Origin: CAYQQJ01 sp964419935
GTDB lineage: Bacteria; Pseudomonadota; Gammaproteobacteria; Pseudomonadales; Cellvibrionaceae
DNA length: 64,000 nucleotides
Direction: 5' to 3'
NCBI GenBank assembly: GCA_964419935.1
Contig: CAYQQJ010000011.1
Span: 53,875-117,874, forward strand
Shown: in pieces, positions 35,239 to 44,345 of the stretch
How the letters are laid out: every line of letters begins with the position of its first letter
Numbering within the stretch: position 1 is the first letter of the stretch
The notes under the pieces: generated by a model
What the model was told of the DNA's origin: nothing
Database searches by the model: none
What the model saw: the letters and a program-made list of their open reading frames with translations, nothing else
Position numbers and translations under genes: made by a program

Positions 35239-36231
35239 TCAGGCGGGAAAATCCGCAGCGTCAGCCAGCTGTTCGGCAATGAAATGATGCCTGGAATAGC
35301 GGATGCGCTCAACCAACGGCATACGCATCGGATGCGCGATGCCTTCAATCCGCCGCAAACGAGGCAGCAAACCGCAGCCGTTGGCGACCTGAATACTCAA
35401 CCCCGGCCGCGCATTCAGCTCCAGAAGCATCGGACCCTTGTCGCGATCCAGCACCAGATCCACGCCGAGATAACCCAGGCCGGTCATGTCATAGCAGGCG
35501 CAGGCCAGTTCCAGCAGCTCTTCCCATTGGGGAACCTGCAGCGCCAAAAGGTCCTGGCCTGTGTCCGGGTGCAACTGGATTGGTCTGTCCTTGCGCACTG
35601 CGCGCACGGCGCGACCGCTGCTGATATCGATGCCGACGCCGACCGCGCCCTGGTGCAAATTGGCCTTGCCGTTGGAAGCCGCGCAGGACAAGCGCATCAT
35701 CGCCATAATCGGAAATCCGCGAAACACGATGATGCGCATATCCGGCACACCCTCGAAACTGAAGCGGTGAAACATCGGGTCCACCTGGATCAGGGATTCG
35801 ATGACCGCGACATCCGTTGCGCCACCTAGCGAAAACAGACCTGCGAGGATATTCGACGCGTGGCGCTGAATATCGGTCATGGTCAGCAGGTGACCATTGG
35901 AGCGCCGCAGGCTGCCGTCGTCGGCGCGGGTGACCACGAGTATTCCCTTGCCTCCGGACCCTTTGGCCGGCTTCATGCAGAAGGATGACAGGGAGGCCAA
36001 CAGGCCCTCGAGGCCCGACACGCCGTGCTGGCTGTCCACGACACCGAGCAAATCCGGCGTGCGCACGCCATGTTCCAGTGCCAGGCGTTTGGTCTTGAGT
36101 TTATTGTCCACCAACGGATAGAGGCTGCGATCATTGTAGCGGCTGATATAGGAAATATTGCGCCGGTTCATGCCCATAATGCCCAGTGAACCAAGCTCGC
36201 GAAACGGCAGGTATTTGCTGATCAGCCCCAT
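35239..36231 (-). CDS. Alpha-L-glutamate ligase-like ATP-grasp protein (RimK-related)
   Basis: 330 residues, no membrane segment. The ATP-grasp fold is clear: FCMKPAKGSGGKGILVV is the nucleotide-binding loop, and LLELNARPGLSIQVAN carries the metal-binding Glu and Asn. It matches the RimK-related subgroup described as alpha-L-glutamate ligase-like, not RimK itself. It is expected to join an amino acid to a carboxylate with ATP use, but the acceptor is unknown. It is the last gene of a three-gene unit, 18 bases after the 7TM protein. Confidence 0.88.
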   Translation of the reverse strand: MGLISKYLPFRELGSLGIMGMNRRNISYISRYNDRSLYPLVDNKLKTKRLALEHGVRTPDLLGVVDSQHGVSGLEGLLASLSSFCMKPAKGSGGKGILVVTRADDGSLRRSNGHLLTMTDIQRHASNILAGLFSLGGATDVAVIESLIQVDPMFHRFSFEGVPDMRIIVFRGFPIMAMMRLSCAASNGKANLHQGAVGVGIDISSGRAVRAVRKDRPIQLHPDTGQDLLALQVPQWEELLELACACYDMTGLGYLGVDLVLDRDKGPMLLELNARPGLSIQVANGCGLLPRLRRIEGIAHPMRMPLVERIRYSRHHFIAEQLADAADFPA

Positions 36232-36249
36232 GCAATGTCCCCGTGACGG

Positions 36250-37767
36250 CTACACATCATTGTGCCTGAGCAAAGGTCGGAACCGTCGCAGCTCCAGCAG
36301 TCGGTAGCCAGTGTAGTTGCCAAGCAACAGTACCACCGCCATCAAGATCAACTGCAAGCCGAGGAAGTTGAAGGTGAGGTGGCGCACCCACTCGTTGTTC
36401 ATCACCAGGAATGCCAGTACCGCCACCAACAGTGACCCGCCGCCCTGGGCAAGCACCTCCCGCGGCCCTTCCTCCTCCCACAGAATGGACATGCGCTCAA
36501 TGGTCCAGGACAGGATGATCATCGGGAAGAAGGTGATCTTCAGCCCCTCTGAAAGCCCTAACTGAAAGGCCAAAACAGCAAAGATCGCAATGATGATGAT
36601 GACGGAAATAATTACCGCGGATATTCGCGCAATGAGCAGAAGGTTCAACCTCGACAGATAGGAGCGAATCATCAGCCCCACGCCGACGATCAGAACAAAA
36701 CCCACCAAGCCCGTAACCAGGCTGGTCTGGATAAACGCCATGGCGATCAGAACGGGCATAAAGGTGCCGGAGGTGCGAATGCCCACCAGAATACGCAGCA
36801 GCGCCACCACCAGCACCCCAACCGGGATGGACAGAATGCCTTTGAACAGCGTCTGCTCTGACAGCGGCAGGCTGTGTATGGAGAAGTCCAGCATGCCCGG
36901 TTCCGCCAGTTGCCCTTCCTGCAGCATGCGGCCGACGGGCACCTCTTGATCGATCATCGAGAAGCTGACCGTGGAATTGCGCCCGCCAACCAGGTCCAGC
37001 AAAGGCCCGGAGTTATATTCCCACAACAATTGATTCGGTTTGCGCCCCTGTTCACCGGTACTCGGGTTGAACAGCTTGTATTCGTCGCCGGCAAAAACCT
37101 GCAGGTAGGTTTGCAGCAATTGTCGACGGCGACCGTCTTCCATTTCCAGAACCAGCACTTCCCGCGCCGGCGTGCCCGCCCGGTGCAGCAGATCCACCAG
37201 CCATGCCGCCCGCGGTTTCACTTGCGCCAGCAGTTGAGCACTCTGCCGCTGGCTGTTGAATTCGCCAATCAGCTCCCGCGCCAGGGTATAGCTGTCCGCG
37301 GAGCGGCGTTGGGCACTTTGCAGCAGCTCGGCGGCGGCGGTCGCGTGTGGGCCGCTGTGAATCTGGGGCACCAACGCGGGCGGCTGCGCAGTAGTGGCTT
37401 CCGCGGTTTCCGGGTTGACCAGCATATCCACCTGGTAATACAGGGTCTGCAGGCCCGAGGCCTGGCGTATCGACCACTCGGCGCGCCGCCCGAAACCATT
37501 GTCGATAAAACTCAAGCCGTAACCGGGGCTGGCGGTGTGTTCGCCGATCCGGTCAAAGCCCGGTTGCGTGTCCGGCACAGCAAAGTTGATTTTGACCGGA
37601 TCGCCGGAGCCCATGAATTCGATCTTGGCTTCGACGGACCAGATCTGGCGTTTCTCGCCCGGCAGCCAGGGCACGTCAAACGCGGCGTGGCGATACCAGG
37701 TAAGTAAACTACCGGCTAGGATCAACAAAAAGACCAGAAGGTAAAACGGGGTGCGACGTGACTTCAT
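36250..37767 (-). CDS. Inactive transglutaminase-like domain fused to seven membrane helices
   Basis: 505 residues. One N-terminal helix (FYLLVFLLILAGSLLTW), then a periplasmic region with a degenerate transglutaminase fold (about 30-290), then about seven helices (about 305-490). This is the architecture known as 7TM_transglut. No Cys-His-Asp catalytic set can be found in the periplasmic part, in line with the inactive label. It probably acts as a membrane scaffold or sensor joining the cytosolic ligase-like protein to the periplasmic protease. Its ATG overlaps the stop of the protease gene by 4 bases. Confidence 0.88.
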   Translation of the reverse strand: MKSRRTPFYLLVFLLILAGSLLTWYRHAAFDVPWLPGEKRQIWSVEAKIEFMGSGDPVKINFAVPDTQPGFDRIGEHTASPGYGLSFIDNGFGRRAEWSIRQASGLQTLYYQVDMLVNPETAEATTAQPPALVPQIHSGPHATAAAELLQSAQRRSADSYTLARELIGEFNSQRQSAQLLAQVKPRAAWLVDLLHRAGTPAREVLVLEMEDGRRRQLLQTYLQVFAGDEYKLFNPSTGEQGRKPNQLLWEYNSGPLLDLVGGRNSTVSFSMIDQEVPVGRMLQEGQLAEPGMLDFSIHSLPLSEQTLFKGILSIPVGVLVVALLRILVGIRTSGTFMPVLIAMAFIQTSLVTGLVGFVLIVGVGLMIRSYLSRLNLLLIARISAVIISVIIIIAIFAVLAFQLGLSEGLKITFFPMIILSWTIERMSILWEEEGPREVLAQGGGSLLVAVLAFLVMNNEWVRHLTFNFLGLQLILMAVVLLLGNYTGYRLLELRRFRPLLRHNDV

Positions 37768-38555
37768 TTAGGCTCAACAGTTGAGGTATCGGGAACGTAC
37801 TTTGGTTGGGTGAACTGCTGTGCCACATCCACCAACGCAACGTCGCGCAGAAAATTACGCCCGAGCAGCAGGGGGTACAGCATGTCCTCCCGGTTGGTCA
37901 GGCTGAACTCGGTATCATCCACAAAGTCACCTACCCGCACCGTCAAGCGTACAACCGGGCGCCGCTCCAGTTCGTCGGCAGACGCCTGACGCACTTTGAC
38001 ATACTTGACCAGCGGCGCTTCATAAACATCTCCACCATCGGGATGATCTTCATCGGGGACGCGAAAGCGAATCCACTCGTGGCCGTCCCGTTCGAATGGC
38101 AGCAAGTCAATGGCACTCAGCGACGATGAGAGTGCGCCCGTATCGACCCGGGCTTTCAGGTTGCGGCCCAGCAACTCCAGCCATGCCCATTCGTTGCGTC
38201 CCACCACCTGTTTGTTCTCCAGGGCGCGAACGACTTCGCTCACTGGCTCCACAGTGACGGGTTCGTCGGCTACCTTGTCAGTCGAGTCACCGGGTGAACC
38301 GTCAGCCTTGCGCGACGTCTGAACCTTGAGTTGCCGTGTCCGCCGATCAATTCGCTCCAGTACAGACACCAGCTCTTGCTGGGATTCCGCGAGCTGAGCA
38401 AGATATTCTTCCTGCATTTCCATGCGCATGGATTGCTGTTCGATGAGCTGACTGGTATTTTGCTGGCCCTTTTCCAACTCGGTCAGAGTTGAAAATGAAG
38501 AACAACCGGAAAGGCTTCCGAGGAATAGCAATAGGCTTAACGTCTTTCCATTCAT
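37764..38555 (-). CDS. Retropepsin-like aspartic protease lipoprotein (DUF785/PF05618 type)
   Basis: 263 residues. The signal peptide has a lipobox SLSGCSS (Cys 18), so this is a lipoprotein. A coiled-coil segment follows (about 20-80), then a low-complexity linker. The C-terminal pepsin-like half-domain (about 120-245) has the catalytic RVDTGALSSSL, plus PLLLGRNFLRDVALVDV as the second conserved block. Databases often call the family ATP-dependent zinc protease, but the DTGA motif marks an aspartic protease that should work as a dimer. It is first in the operon with the 7TM protein and the ATP-grasp ligase-like protein. Confidence 0.87.
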   Translation of the reverse strand: MNGKTLSLLLFLGSLSGCSSFSTLTELEKGQQNTSQLIEQQSMRMEMQEEYLAQLAESQQELVSVLERIDRRTRQLKVQTSRKADGSPGDSTDKVADEPVTVEPVSEVVRALENKQVVGRNEWAWLELLGRNLKARVDTGALSSSLSAIDLLPFERDGHEWIRFRVPDEDHPDGGDVYEAPLVKYVKVRQASADELERRPVVRLTVRVGDFVDDTEFSLTNREDMLYPLLLGRNFLRDVALVDVAQQFTQPKYVPDTSTVEPK

Positions 38556-38716
38556 AAATGATTCACGGGCGTTGAGCAGGTATAAAGGGCCACTTGGACG
38601 CGCTCCAAGCGTGCGAAGACGGGGAATAATACCAGCCTTTTTGTGGTTTTGCCGAGCCCGTCACATATCCTGTTGCTGTGCACCGGGCCGGCCGCACCCA
38701 ATGTTGGAGTTAATTT

Positions 38717-39385
38717 ATGCTACGCGCAGTTATTTTTGATCACGACGGCACTCTGGTTGATACGGAGAAACAGCACTACGGCGTGTGGAACCGGCTGCTC
38801 GCGGATTTTGGCCACCAGCTGGATGAAGAGGAATACGAGCGGGAACACAGCGGCGTTCCCACCATCGGCAGCGCAACTCTGCTCGCGGAGCGTTTCAACC
38901 TGCCGATGACGCCACTGCAGTTATGTCACCGGAAAGAGCTGCTCCTGCAGCAAGTGACCGAGCCGGCAAAACTGATGCCGGCCGCCCGGGAGATTCTGAC
39001 CTTTCTTCATCAACGGCAAATTCCCATGGCGGTCGCCAGCGGCGCCCGTTTACTGGAAATTGAACGGAACCTGCACAATCACGACATTCACCGGCTATTT
39101 CGGGCGGTGTGCAGTTCCAGCCACGTTGAGCGCAACAAGCCGGCCCCGGATGTCTATTTGCTCGCAGCAGAAAAGCTGAATCTTCCACCGGCCGAATGCC
39201 TGGCCGTTGAAGACACAACGACCGGTATGCGCGCCGCTCTGGCTGCAGGCATGCAATGCGTGGTGATTCCGAGCAGCGATCCGACGCCACATGATTTCAG
39301 CGCGGCACATTGGCTGATGCGCGATCTGACGGAATTGAAAGACTGGTGCGAGACCCGGTTTGAGCGGCCACTTTCCGTGGAATAA
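38717..39385 (+). CDS. HAD-superfamily hydrolase, beta-phosphoglucomutase-like
   Basis: 222 residues. HAD subfamily IA. Motif I is DHDGTLVDT with the nucleophile Asp, motif II VASGA, motif III the Lys of ERNKPAPDVY, and motif IV VEDTTTGMRAAL. A helical cap lies between motifs I and II. Likely a small sugar-phosphate phosphatase or mutase, substrate not predictable. Single gene, divergent from the protease operon. Confidence 0.9.
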   Translation: MLRAVIFDHDGTLVDTEKQHYGVWNRLLADFGHQLDEEEYEREHSGVPTIGSATLLAERFNLPMTPLQLCHRKELLLQQVTEPAKLMPAAREILTFLHQRQIPMAVASGARLLEIERNLHNHDIHRLFRAVCSSSHVERNKPAPDVYLLAAEKLNLPPAECLAVEDTTTGMRAALAAGMQCVVIPSSDPTPHDFSAAHWLMRDLTELKDWCETRFERPLSVE

Positions 39386-39548
39386 GTGGCAATGGATTAA
39401 ATCGCGCTTTGCATCATAATTGTCTGACGTGATTTCCCGACCAGCATCGGCAGCCTCTTTGGCGCGCGATGACGCAAAACAACAGGGCTGTGACGAATAT
39501 GAAAAAAATGAAGAGCGCTAAAGCAAAGACCAAAAAAGGTACGAGACG

Positions 39549-39935
39549 TTGTTGAAACCCGTAGTAAGAACCCTGCGTGTGGGTCAATTTGTTATAGCGG
39601 TTTGTATTTTCACCTATATGGCGTTGATGCCGGCGTCCATGCTGAAAACCCAGCAGGCCGACAGCACACTGCACTTCATTGGCAATTTTCTGCTTTTTTT
39701 AAGCGCCTGGCTCGCCTGCTATGGCCGCTTCAACATCGGGTTGCTGCTATTGGCACTGGTGCCCTACTCCCTGACCATCGAATTGCTGCAGTGGCTGGCA
39801 CCAAGCCGCTTTGTCGACAGCCGCGACATGCTGGCCAACGGCCTTGGCTTGCTGACCGGCGCCCTCGTTGCCCTGTTCGCCGACCGCATGTTGCTGCGCT
39901 TGCCGAATTTGCGCTCCTATCTGACCAAGCATTGA
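39549..39935 (+). CDS. VanZ-like small membrane protein
   Basis: 128 residues with four likely helices, and the conserved TLHFIGNFLLF, IELLQWLAPSRFVDSRDMLANGLG typical of VanZ-like proteins (the Asp-Ala-Asn block comes between helices 3 and 4). Function in Gram-negatives is not known. No good ATG is present before the first helix, so a TTG at 39549 or 39552 or a GTG at 39576 must be used. This makes the exact start unsure. Confidence 0.78.
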   Translation: MLKPVVRTLRVGQFVIAVCIFTYMALMPASMLKTQQADSTLHFIGNFLLFLSAWLACYGRFNIGLLLLALVPYSLTIELLQWLAPSRFVDSRDMLANGLGLLTGALVALFADRMLLRLPNLRSYLTKH

Positions 39936-39994
39936 AGCATTCTCACCGTGCATTGAGTGGCTTGGCGGGCAGTGCCCACCAAGCCCCGCCGGGA

Positions 39995-42607
39995 TTACTG
40001 ATCAACACGTCCTGTGCCCGCAATTTTGTTGAAAGGTTTCACCAGCAAGATCAGTTTTGGCAGCAAGACGAGTGACGCCAACATCGCCACCAGCATGGCC
40101 ACGCCGGTCAACAGTCCAAAGTAAATGGTCGGAATAAACTGCGACAGCGCCATGATCGAAAATCCGAACACGATGACCATGGATGTATAGTACACGGCCC
40201 GCCCGATAGAGGCGTGGGATCGATGCATGGCCTGTATGTAGTTTCCGTCCTCGGTAATTTCCTTCTTGAAGCGATAAACATAATGAATGGTGCCGTCCAC
40301 GCCAATGCCCAGTGTGATCGCGGCAATGGTAATGGTCATCATGTCGAGGGGAATGCCGAACAAACCCATGCTGCCCAGAATAGCCATGGCCGCCAGCAGG
40401 TTGGGGATGATGGCGGTGACAGCGACCACCACGGAACGGAACAATATGATGAACATGCCCAGAATGCCGGCAAACACCGCACCCAGGGTGACTATCTGGG
40501 AGCTGAACAGGCTTTGCAGCATATTGTTGTAAAGCACCAACAAGCCATTCATTTGCACATGGTCGCTATCGAAATTGGTATTTTCCGCAATATGCTGCTG
40601 AATGCGCTCAACCAGCTCCTTACGCTGCAGGCCGGGGTAGGAGTCAATGACGCGCATCGTGATGCGCGTCTGATCGTGCTCTGCCGACAGGAAAGGTTCC
40701 AGTAACACGCTGGTGACACTCTCGGGCAAGGCGTTAGCCATGAGCGCCAACTCGAAGTCATTGAAACCGCCGTTCAGATCCTTGCCCACCTTGTACAGGG
40801 TCGCCAGTGACTGCACCTTGCCAATTTCCGGCTGCGCCTCCAGATAATCGTGCAGCTCCTCGAGCTGACTCATGGCACCCACTGTCATCCAGTAACTGGT
40901 TCCAGTTGATTGGCTGTCACTGCCGTCTTCGGCAAACGGGTCTGCTTCGGCGAAGGGATCCGGCTCGGCAAAGGGATCAGCTTCGGCAAATGGATCCTCG
41001 TCGACTGGTGCCGCTTCGGCAAAAGGATCCTCCTCCGAGGCATAGTTGGGATCGTCGAATGATCCTGCGACGGGGCTGTCCTGTTTCGGTGCATCAATAA
41101 GAATATCGAGGGAGATGGTGCCGCCGAGTTTCCGGTCGATCTCAAGCAGGCCCTGATGGATCTCGGTGTCTTCGTGGAAATAGTCGATAAAACGGTTTTC
41201 CACCTGTAGCCGCATGACGCCCCACACACTCAGCGCGCCAATGAGCAGGCTCAGAAAGCTTACCCAGCGTCCATGATTTTCCACGAATTGGGAGCAGTAA
41301 AGCGTCAGCGCCTGTCGATCGGACGAATCACTGGAGACCTGTTTCACATCCGTCTCCCGTGGCAGCAGCACCATGGCGGCGGGCATCAGGGTGAACGCCA
41401 GGATCAGCGCCAGGGCCAAGCCAATGGTCATCATCCAGCCGAAATCGATTACCGGGCCTATGTCGCTGACCACCAGAGAGGCAAAAGCGGCAATGGTGGT
41501 GAGCGACGTATACAGACAGGGTCGGGCGAGAAAACCCATGGTCTCCACCACCAGCTGCCGCTGGGTCCATTCAGGATAGGCGGCGGCATATTCCCGGTAA
41601 CGCACCGCAATGTGGATGGTCAGCGCCAGCGTAATCACCAGCAAGAGGGCGACAAAGTTGGACGAGATTACCGTCAAGCGCCAATCCAGCCAGCTGACCA
41701 GGCCGAGCATGATGGTTACCGACGTCAAACAGACCACCATGGGGATGACCACAAAATGCCAGCGGCGGAATATCACCGCGAGAATGCCCAGCATAAACAG
41801 CAGCACGGCGATGCCGAACACCACCAGATCACTCTGAATAAAGCGGATCATGTCCGCTGCAATCATGCTCACACCACCAACGAATATCTGAGCTTCGGCA
41901 TCATATTTGGCCACTGTGTCGCGTACAGCCTGCACGCGCTCCCGGGACTCCCTGTCGGCCTGAGTGCGATAGGCCAGAAACTCTTCACTGACCCGCGCGA
42001 GCTCGGCGGCCTCTTCGTCGTCCAGACCCTCAGTATTTTCCCTGGCCCGCAATGCGTCCCGCGTGCGCACAAGATCGATATAGCGATCATCCACTCGCAG
42101 ATTCAGCTGGAGTGCAGTAGTCCGGCCTTCCGGCCCCAGAATCAGATCCTTATAAATAGGGCTGGTAAGGAACTCCTGTCGCGCCTGGTCGCGATCCACG
42201 CCTTCGCTGAGCAGTGTAGGCGGCCCCTTGGCAATATCGGTCAGGCTGAGTTTGGGGCTGTAGAGCAAAGGCACGTCAAGAATGCTGTTGATGCTGGCAA
42301 CCCCCTCGATTTCCAGCAGATCGTCCCGCAGGCCTTCCAAGGTGGCCAGGGTTGTATCGGAGAACAGATCCTCGTAGGGGGTGAACGTCACCACCAGGAA
42401 GTCCCCGGTGCGGTAACGCTGTGAAATCTCGCGAAAAACATCCAGATCACCGTCGTGCTCCAGGGTCAGTGATTCGGAGGATGCGTCAAGCTTGAAGCGC
42501 GGCAAACCAGCCGCCATTCCGATCAGCAACAGCGCAATCAGTAACAATACGGTTTTGGGATGATTGATGACGCCATTCAGGAAACGGCTAAAGAGTGCAC
42601 TTGCCAT
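39995..42607 (-). CDS. RND/MMPL-family exporter
   Basis: 870 residues with two halves, each having one helix, a large periplasmic loop and five helices, the RND plan. Helices 2-6 lie near residues 235-415 and 690-850. It resembles the MMPL/HAE2-like putative lipid or hopanoid exporters rather than AcrB-type drug pumps, which are over 1000 residues. No membrane-fusion partner lies nearby. An unusual acidic insert with tandem DPFAEAD units (bases about 40930-41045) lies in the second periplasmic loop. Substrate unknown. Confidence 0.88.
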   Translation of the reverse strand: MASALFSRFLNGVINHPKTVLLLIALLLIGMAAGLPRFKLDASSESLTLEHDGDLDVFREISQRYRTGDFLVVTFTPYEDLFSDTTLATLEGLRDDLLEIEGVASINSILDVPLLYSPKLSLTDIAKGPPTLLSEGVDRDQARQEFLTSPIYKDLILGPEGRTTALQLNLRVDDRYIDLVRTRDALRARENTEGLDDEEAAELARVSEEFLAYRTQADRESRERVQAVRDTVAKYDAEAQIFVGGVSMIAADMIRFIQSDLVVFGIAVLLFMLGILAVIFRRWHFVVIPMVVCLTSVTIMLGLVSWLDWRLTVISSNFVALLLVITLALTIHIAVRYREYAAAYPEWTQRQLVVETMGFLARPCLYTSLTTIAAFASLVVSDIGPVIDFGWMMTIGLALALILAFTLMPAAMVLLPRETDVKQVSSDSSDRQALTLYCSQFVENHGRWVSFLSLLIGALSVWGVMRLQVENRFIDYFHEDTEIHQGLLEIDRKLGGTISLDILIDAPKQDSPVAGSFDDPNYASEEDPFAEAAPVDEDPFAEADPFAEPDPFAEADPFAEDGSDSQSTGTSYWMTVGAMSQLEELHDYLEAQPEIGKVQSLATLYKVGKDLNGGFNDFELALMANALPESVTSVLLEPFLSAEHDQTRITMRVIDSYPGLQRKELVERIQQHIAENTNFDSDHVQMNGLLVLYNNMLQSLFSSQIVTLGAVFAGILGMFIILFRSVVVAVTAIIPNLLAAMAILGSMGLFGIPLDMMTITIAAITLGIGVDGTIHYVYRFKKEITEDGNYIQAMHRSHASIGRAVYYTSMVIVFGFSIMALSQFIPTIYFGLLTGVAMLVAMLASLVLLPKLILLVKPFNKIAGTGRVDQ
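40930..41045 (-). repeat. Coding tandem repeat: DPFAEAD units
   Basis: About five units of DPFAE with acidic or Pro spacers, one degenerate (AAPVDE). The DNA copies are similar (GGATCCGGCTCGGCAAAGG-like on the plus strand). Probably a flexible acidic loop in the exporter. Confidence 0.8.
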
Positions 42608-42843
42608 AGGGGTTCAACATCCTTTGAAGTTGGAATTCATTTTTAGGGACATTTTTGGGGCACGTTGTTTGGTAATGGTTCCCCGAGGAGTCTGCGGGCG
42701 CTATTGTACATTATTCAATTCGACCCGCCCCCTAAAGCGTGATGCCGGTCCCGCTACGCACACGAACTCAAGCACATCAATTTACCTGGCCTATCCATGG
42801 TCGTACACTAATGCCCCCGAAATCCAGGAACCACGCTCAGTCC

Positions 42844-43674
42844 ATGCTAAAGATCCAATTCAAGGACAAACGTCAGGAACCTGTGTGGGTGGTAGAAAAG
42901 GCCTACTCGATTGGCAGCGCGCCGGACAATAATCTGATCATCAACGATCCCTCGGTCAGCCCTCATCATGCGCGACTGATTAGTGAGGACGGTACGTTTT
43001 TTCTGCAGGACTCCGGAAGCGCCCGAGGCACTTTTGTGAACGGACAACGTGTGAATCAGCGACAGATTGGCTGTCGAGATATTATCCGCTGCGGCACCGT
43101 TGAAATTGAGGTGATTGACCCCTTTGCCGATGATGGCGCTGGCGACACTCCTTATTGGGCGCTGATCGCCGATGCCAGCTGGCTGGCGGGCCAGGAGTTT
43201 CCGCTGACGCCGAACAACGGCAACAGCCTGCTCATTGGTCGTGGCAGCCACTGTGATATCGTCTTTCCCGGCACCCACCTTTCGCGGGAACACGTGCGCA
43301 TAACGCTGGCATCAGACCACATCACCATCGCCGATCTGAATTCCGCCAATGGCTCCTACATCAACGATGCACGCATCACTGGTGAGCGCACTGCGGTCGC
43401 CGGAGACCGGGTTCGACTGGACATCTATAGTTTCACTCTGCTCGGCCCCGGAATGGTATTGCCACAATCGACCACTCCCCGTGCGGGTGCCATACCGGCC
43501 CCCATCAAGGGCGACAACAGCTCCGCGACGCCCAAACAATGGAAAACCCGGCCCACCTCTCCGGGCAATCGCGACGAAGGCGAAATTCATCCGTCCAGCA
43601 AGGCGATCATCGGGCTCAGCCTGCTACTGGTGGCCGCCCTGTTGGCCACTGCAATCTACCTCCTGCTGAACTAG
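42844..43674 (+). CDS. Tail-anchored protein with two FHA domains
   Basis: 276 residues from the ATG at 42844 (MLKIQFKDK). An ATG at 42811 and a frame open to 42739 lack a better ribosome site. Two FHA phosphothreonine-binding domains are visible. The first (about 18-85) has YSIGSAPDN, SPHHARL and GTFVNGQRV; the second (about 125-195) has LLIGRGSHCDI, LSREHVRI and NGSYINDARI. A Pro/Ser-rich linker leads to a single C-terminal helix (AIIGLSLLLVAALLATAIYL). It should face the cytosol and dock phosphorylated partners at the inner membrane. No Ser/Thr kinase is near. Confidence 0.88.
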   Translation: MLKIQFKDKRQEPVWVVEKAYSIGSAPDNNLIINDPSVSPHHARLISEDGTFFLQDSGSARGTFVNGQRVNQRQIGCRDIIRCGTVEIEVIDPFADDGAGDTPYWALIADASWLAGQEFPLTPNNGNSLLIGRGSHCDIVFPGTHLSREHVRITLASDHITIADLNSANGSYINDARITGERTAVAGDRVRLDIYSFTLLGPGMVLPQSTTPRAGAIPAPIKGDNSSATPKQWKTRPTSPGNRDEGEIHPSSKAIIGLSLLLVAALLATAIYLLLN

Positions 43675-43724
43675 CCCTTTACCCGTTCGCAGGAGCTCAG
43701 GTTATATACGCTCCGCGTAAGTAA

Positions 43725-44345
43725 TTACTCACCCCACCGGGGCAGGAGCGTCTGCGACAGCTTCAACTGATCCATAATTCGCGCCACCACAAAATCCACC
43801 AAATCCTGAATTTCTTGCGGCTTCTGATAGAAGCCCGGACTCGCCGGCAGCACGACCGCTCCCATGCGCGTAAGCTTGAGCATATTTTCCAGATGTATTT
43901 CCGAATAGGGCGCCTCTCGCGGCACCACAATCAACTGCCGGCGCTCCTTGAGCGCCACATCCGCCGCCCGCTCAATCAGGTTGTTGCTGGCACCGGTGGC
44001 AATACTCGACAAGGTGCCGCCACTGGCCGGACAAATCACCATGGAGGTTGGCGCGCTGGAGCCCGACGCAACCGGGGCGAACCAATCATCTCGCCCGAAG
44101 ATACGCAACTGTTCAGGGCGGGCATGAAAGTGCTCTGACAGAAATGCGGTTTGCTCGTCCAGGGGCTCGGGTAACGCCAGATCGGTTTCTGTGCGAATCA
44201 CCACTTCCGCGGCCGATGACAGCATCAGAAATACCTGACAATTGCTGGCGAGCAATTGTTGCAACAACCCCAGGCCATAAGGCGCACCCGAGGCACCCGT
44301 CATGGCCAATGTGATAATGCGCTTTTTCTCAGCCGGTTCGGTCAC
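43725..44345 (-). CDS. ubiX: Flavin prenyltransferase UbiX
   Basis: 206 residues. Makes the prenylated FMN cofactor needed by the UbiD decarboxylase in ubiquinone synthesis. The family blocks MTGASGAPYGLGLLQQLL, CPASGGTLSSIATGASNNLI and VVPREAPYSEIHLENML are present. The start is a GTG at 44345 that overlaps the stop of mpl as GTGA, so the two genes are translationally coupled. Confidence 0.96.
   Translation of the reverse strand: MTEPAEKKRIITLAMTGASGAPYGLGLLQQLLASNCQVFLMLSSAAEVVIRTETDLALPEPLDEQTAFLSEHFHARPEQLRIFGRDDWFAPVASGSSAPTSMVICPASGGTLSSIATGASNNLIERAADVALKERRQLIVVPREAPYSEIHLENMLKLTRMGAVVLPASPGFYQKPQEIQDLVDFVVARIMDQLKLSQTLLPRWGE

Noticed and set aside
39414..39674. 86-residue minus-strand frame with a hydrophobic stretch opposite the VanZ-like gene
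   Set aside because: It overlaps the VanZ-like coding region, and its C-terminal part lies in a gap. The plus-strand protein has recognisable family blocks while this one has none.
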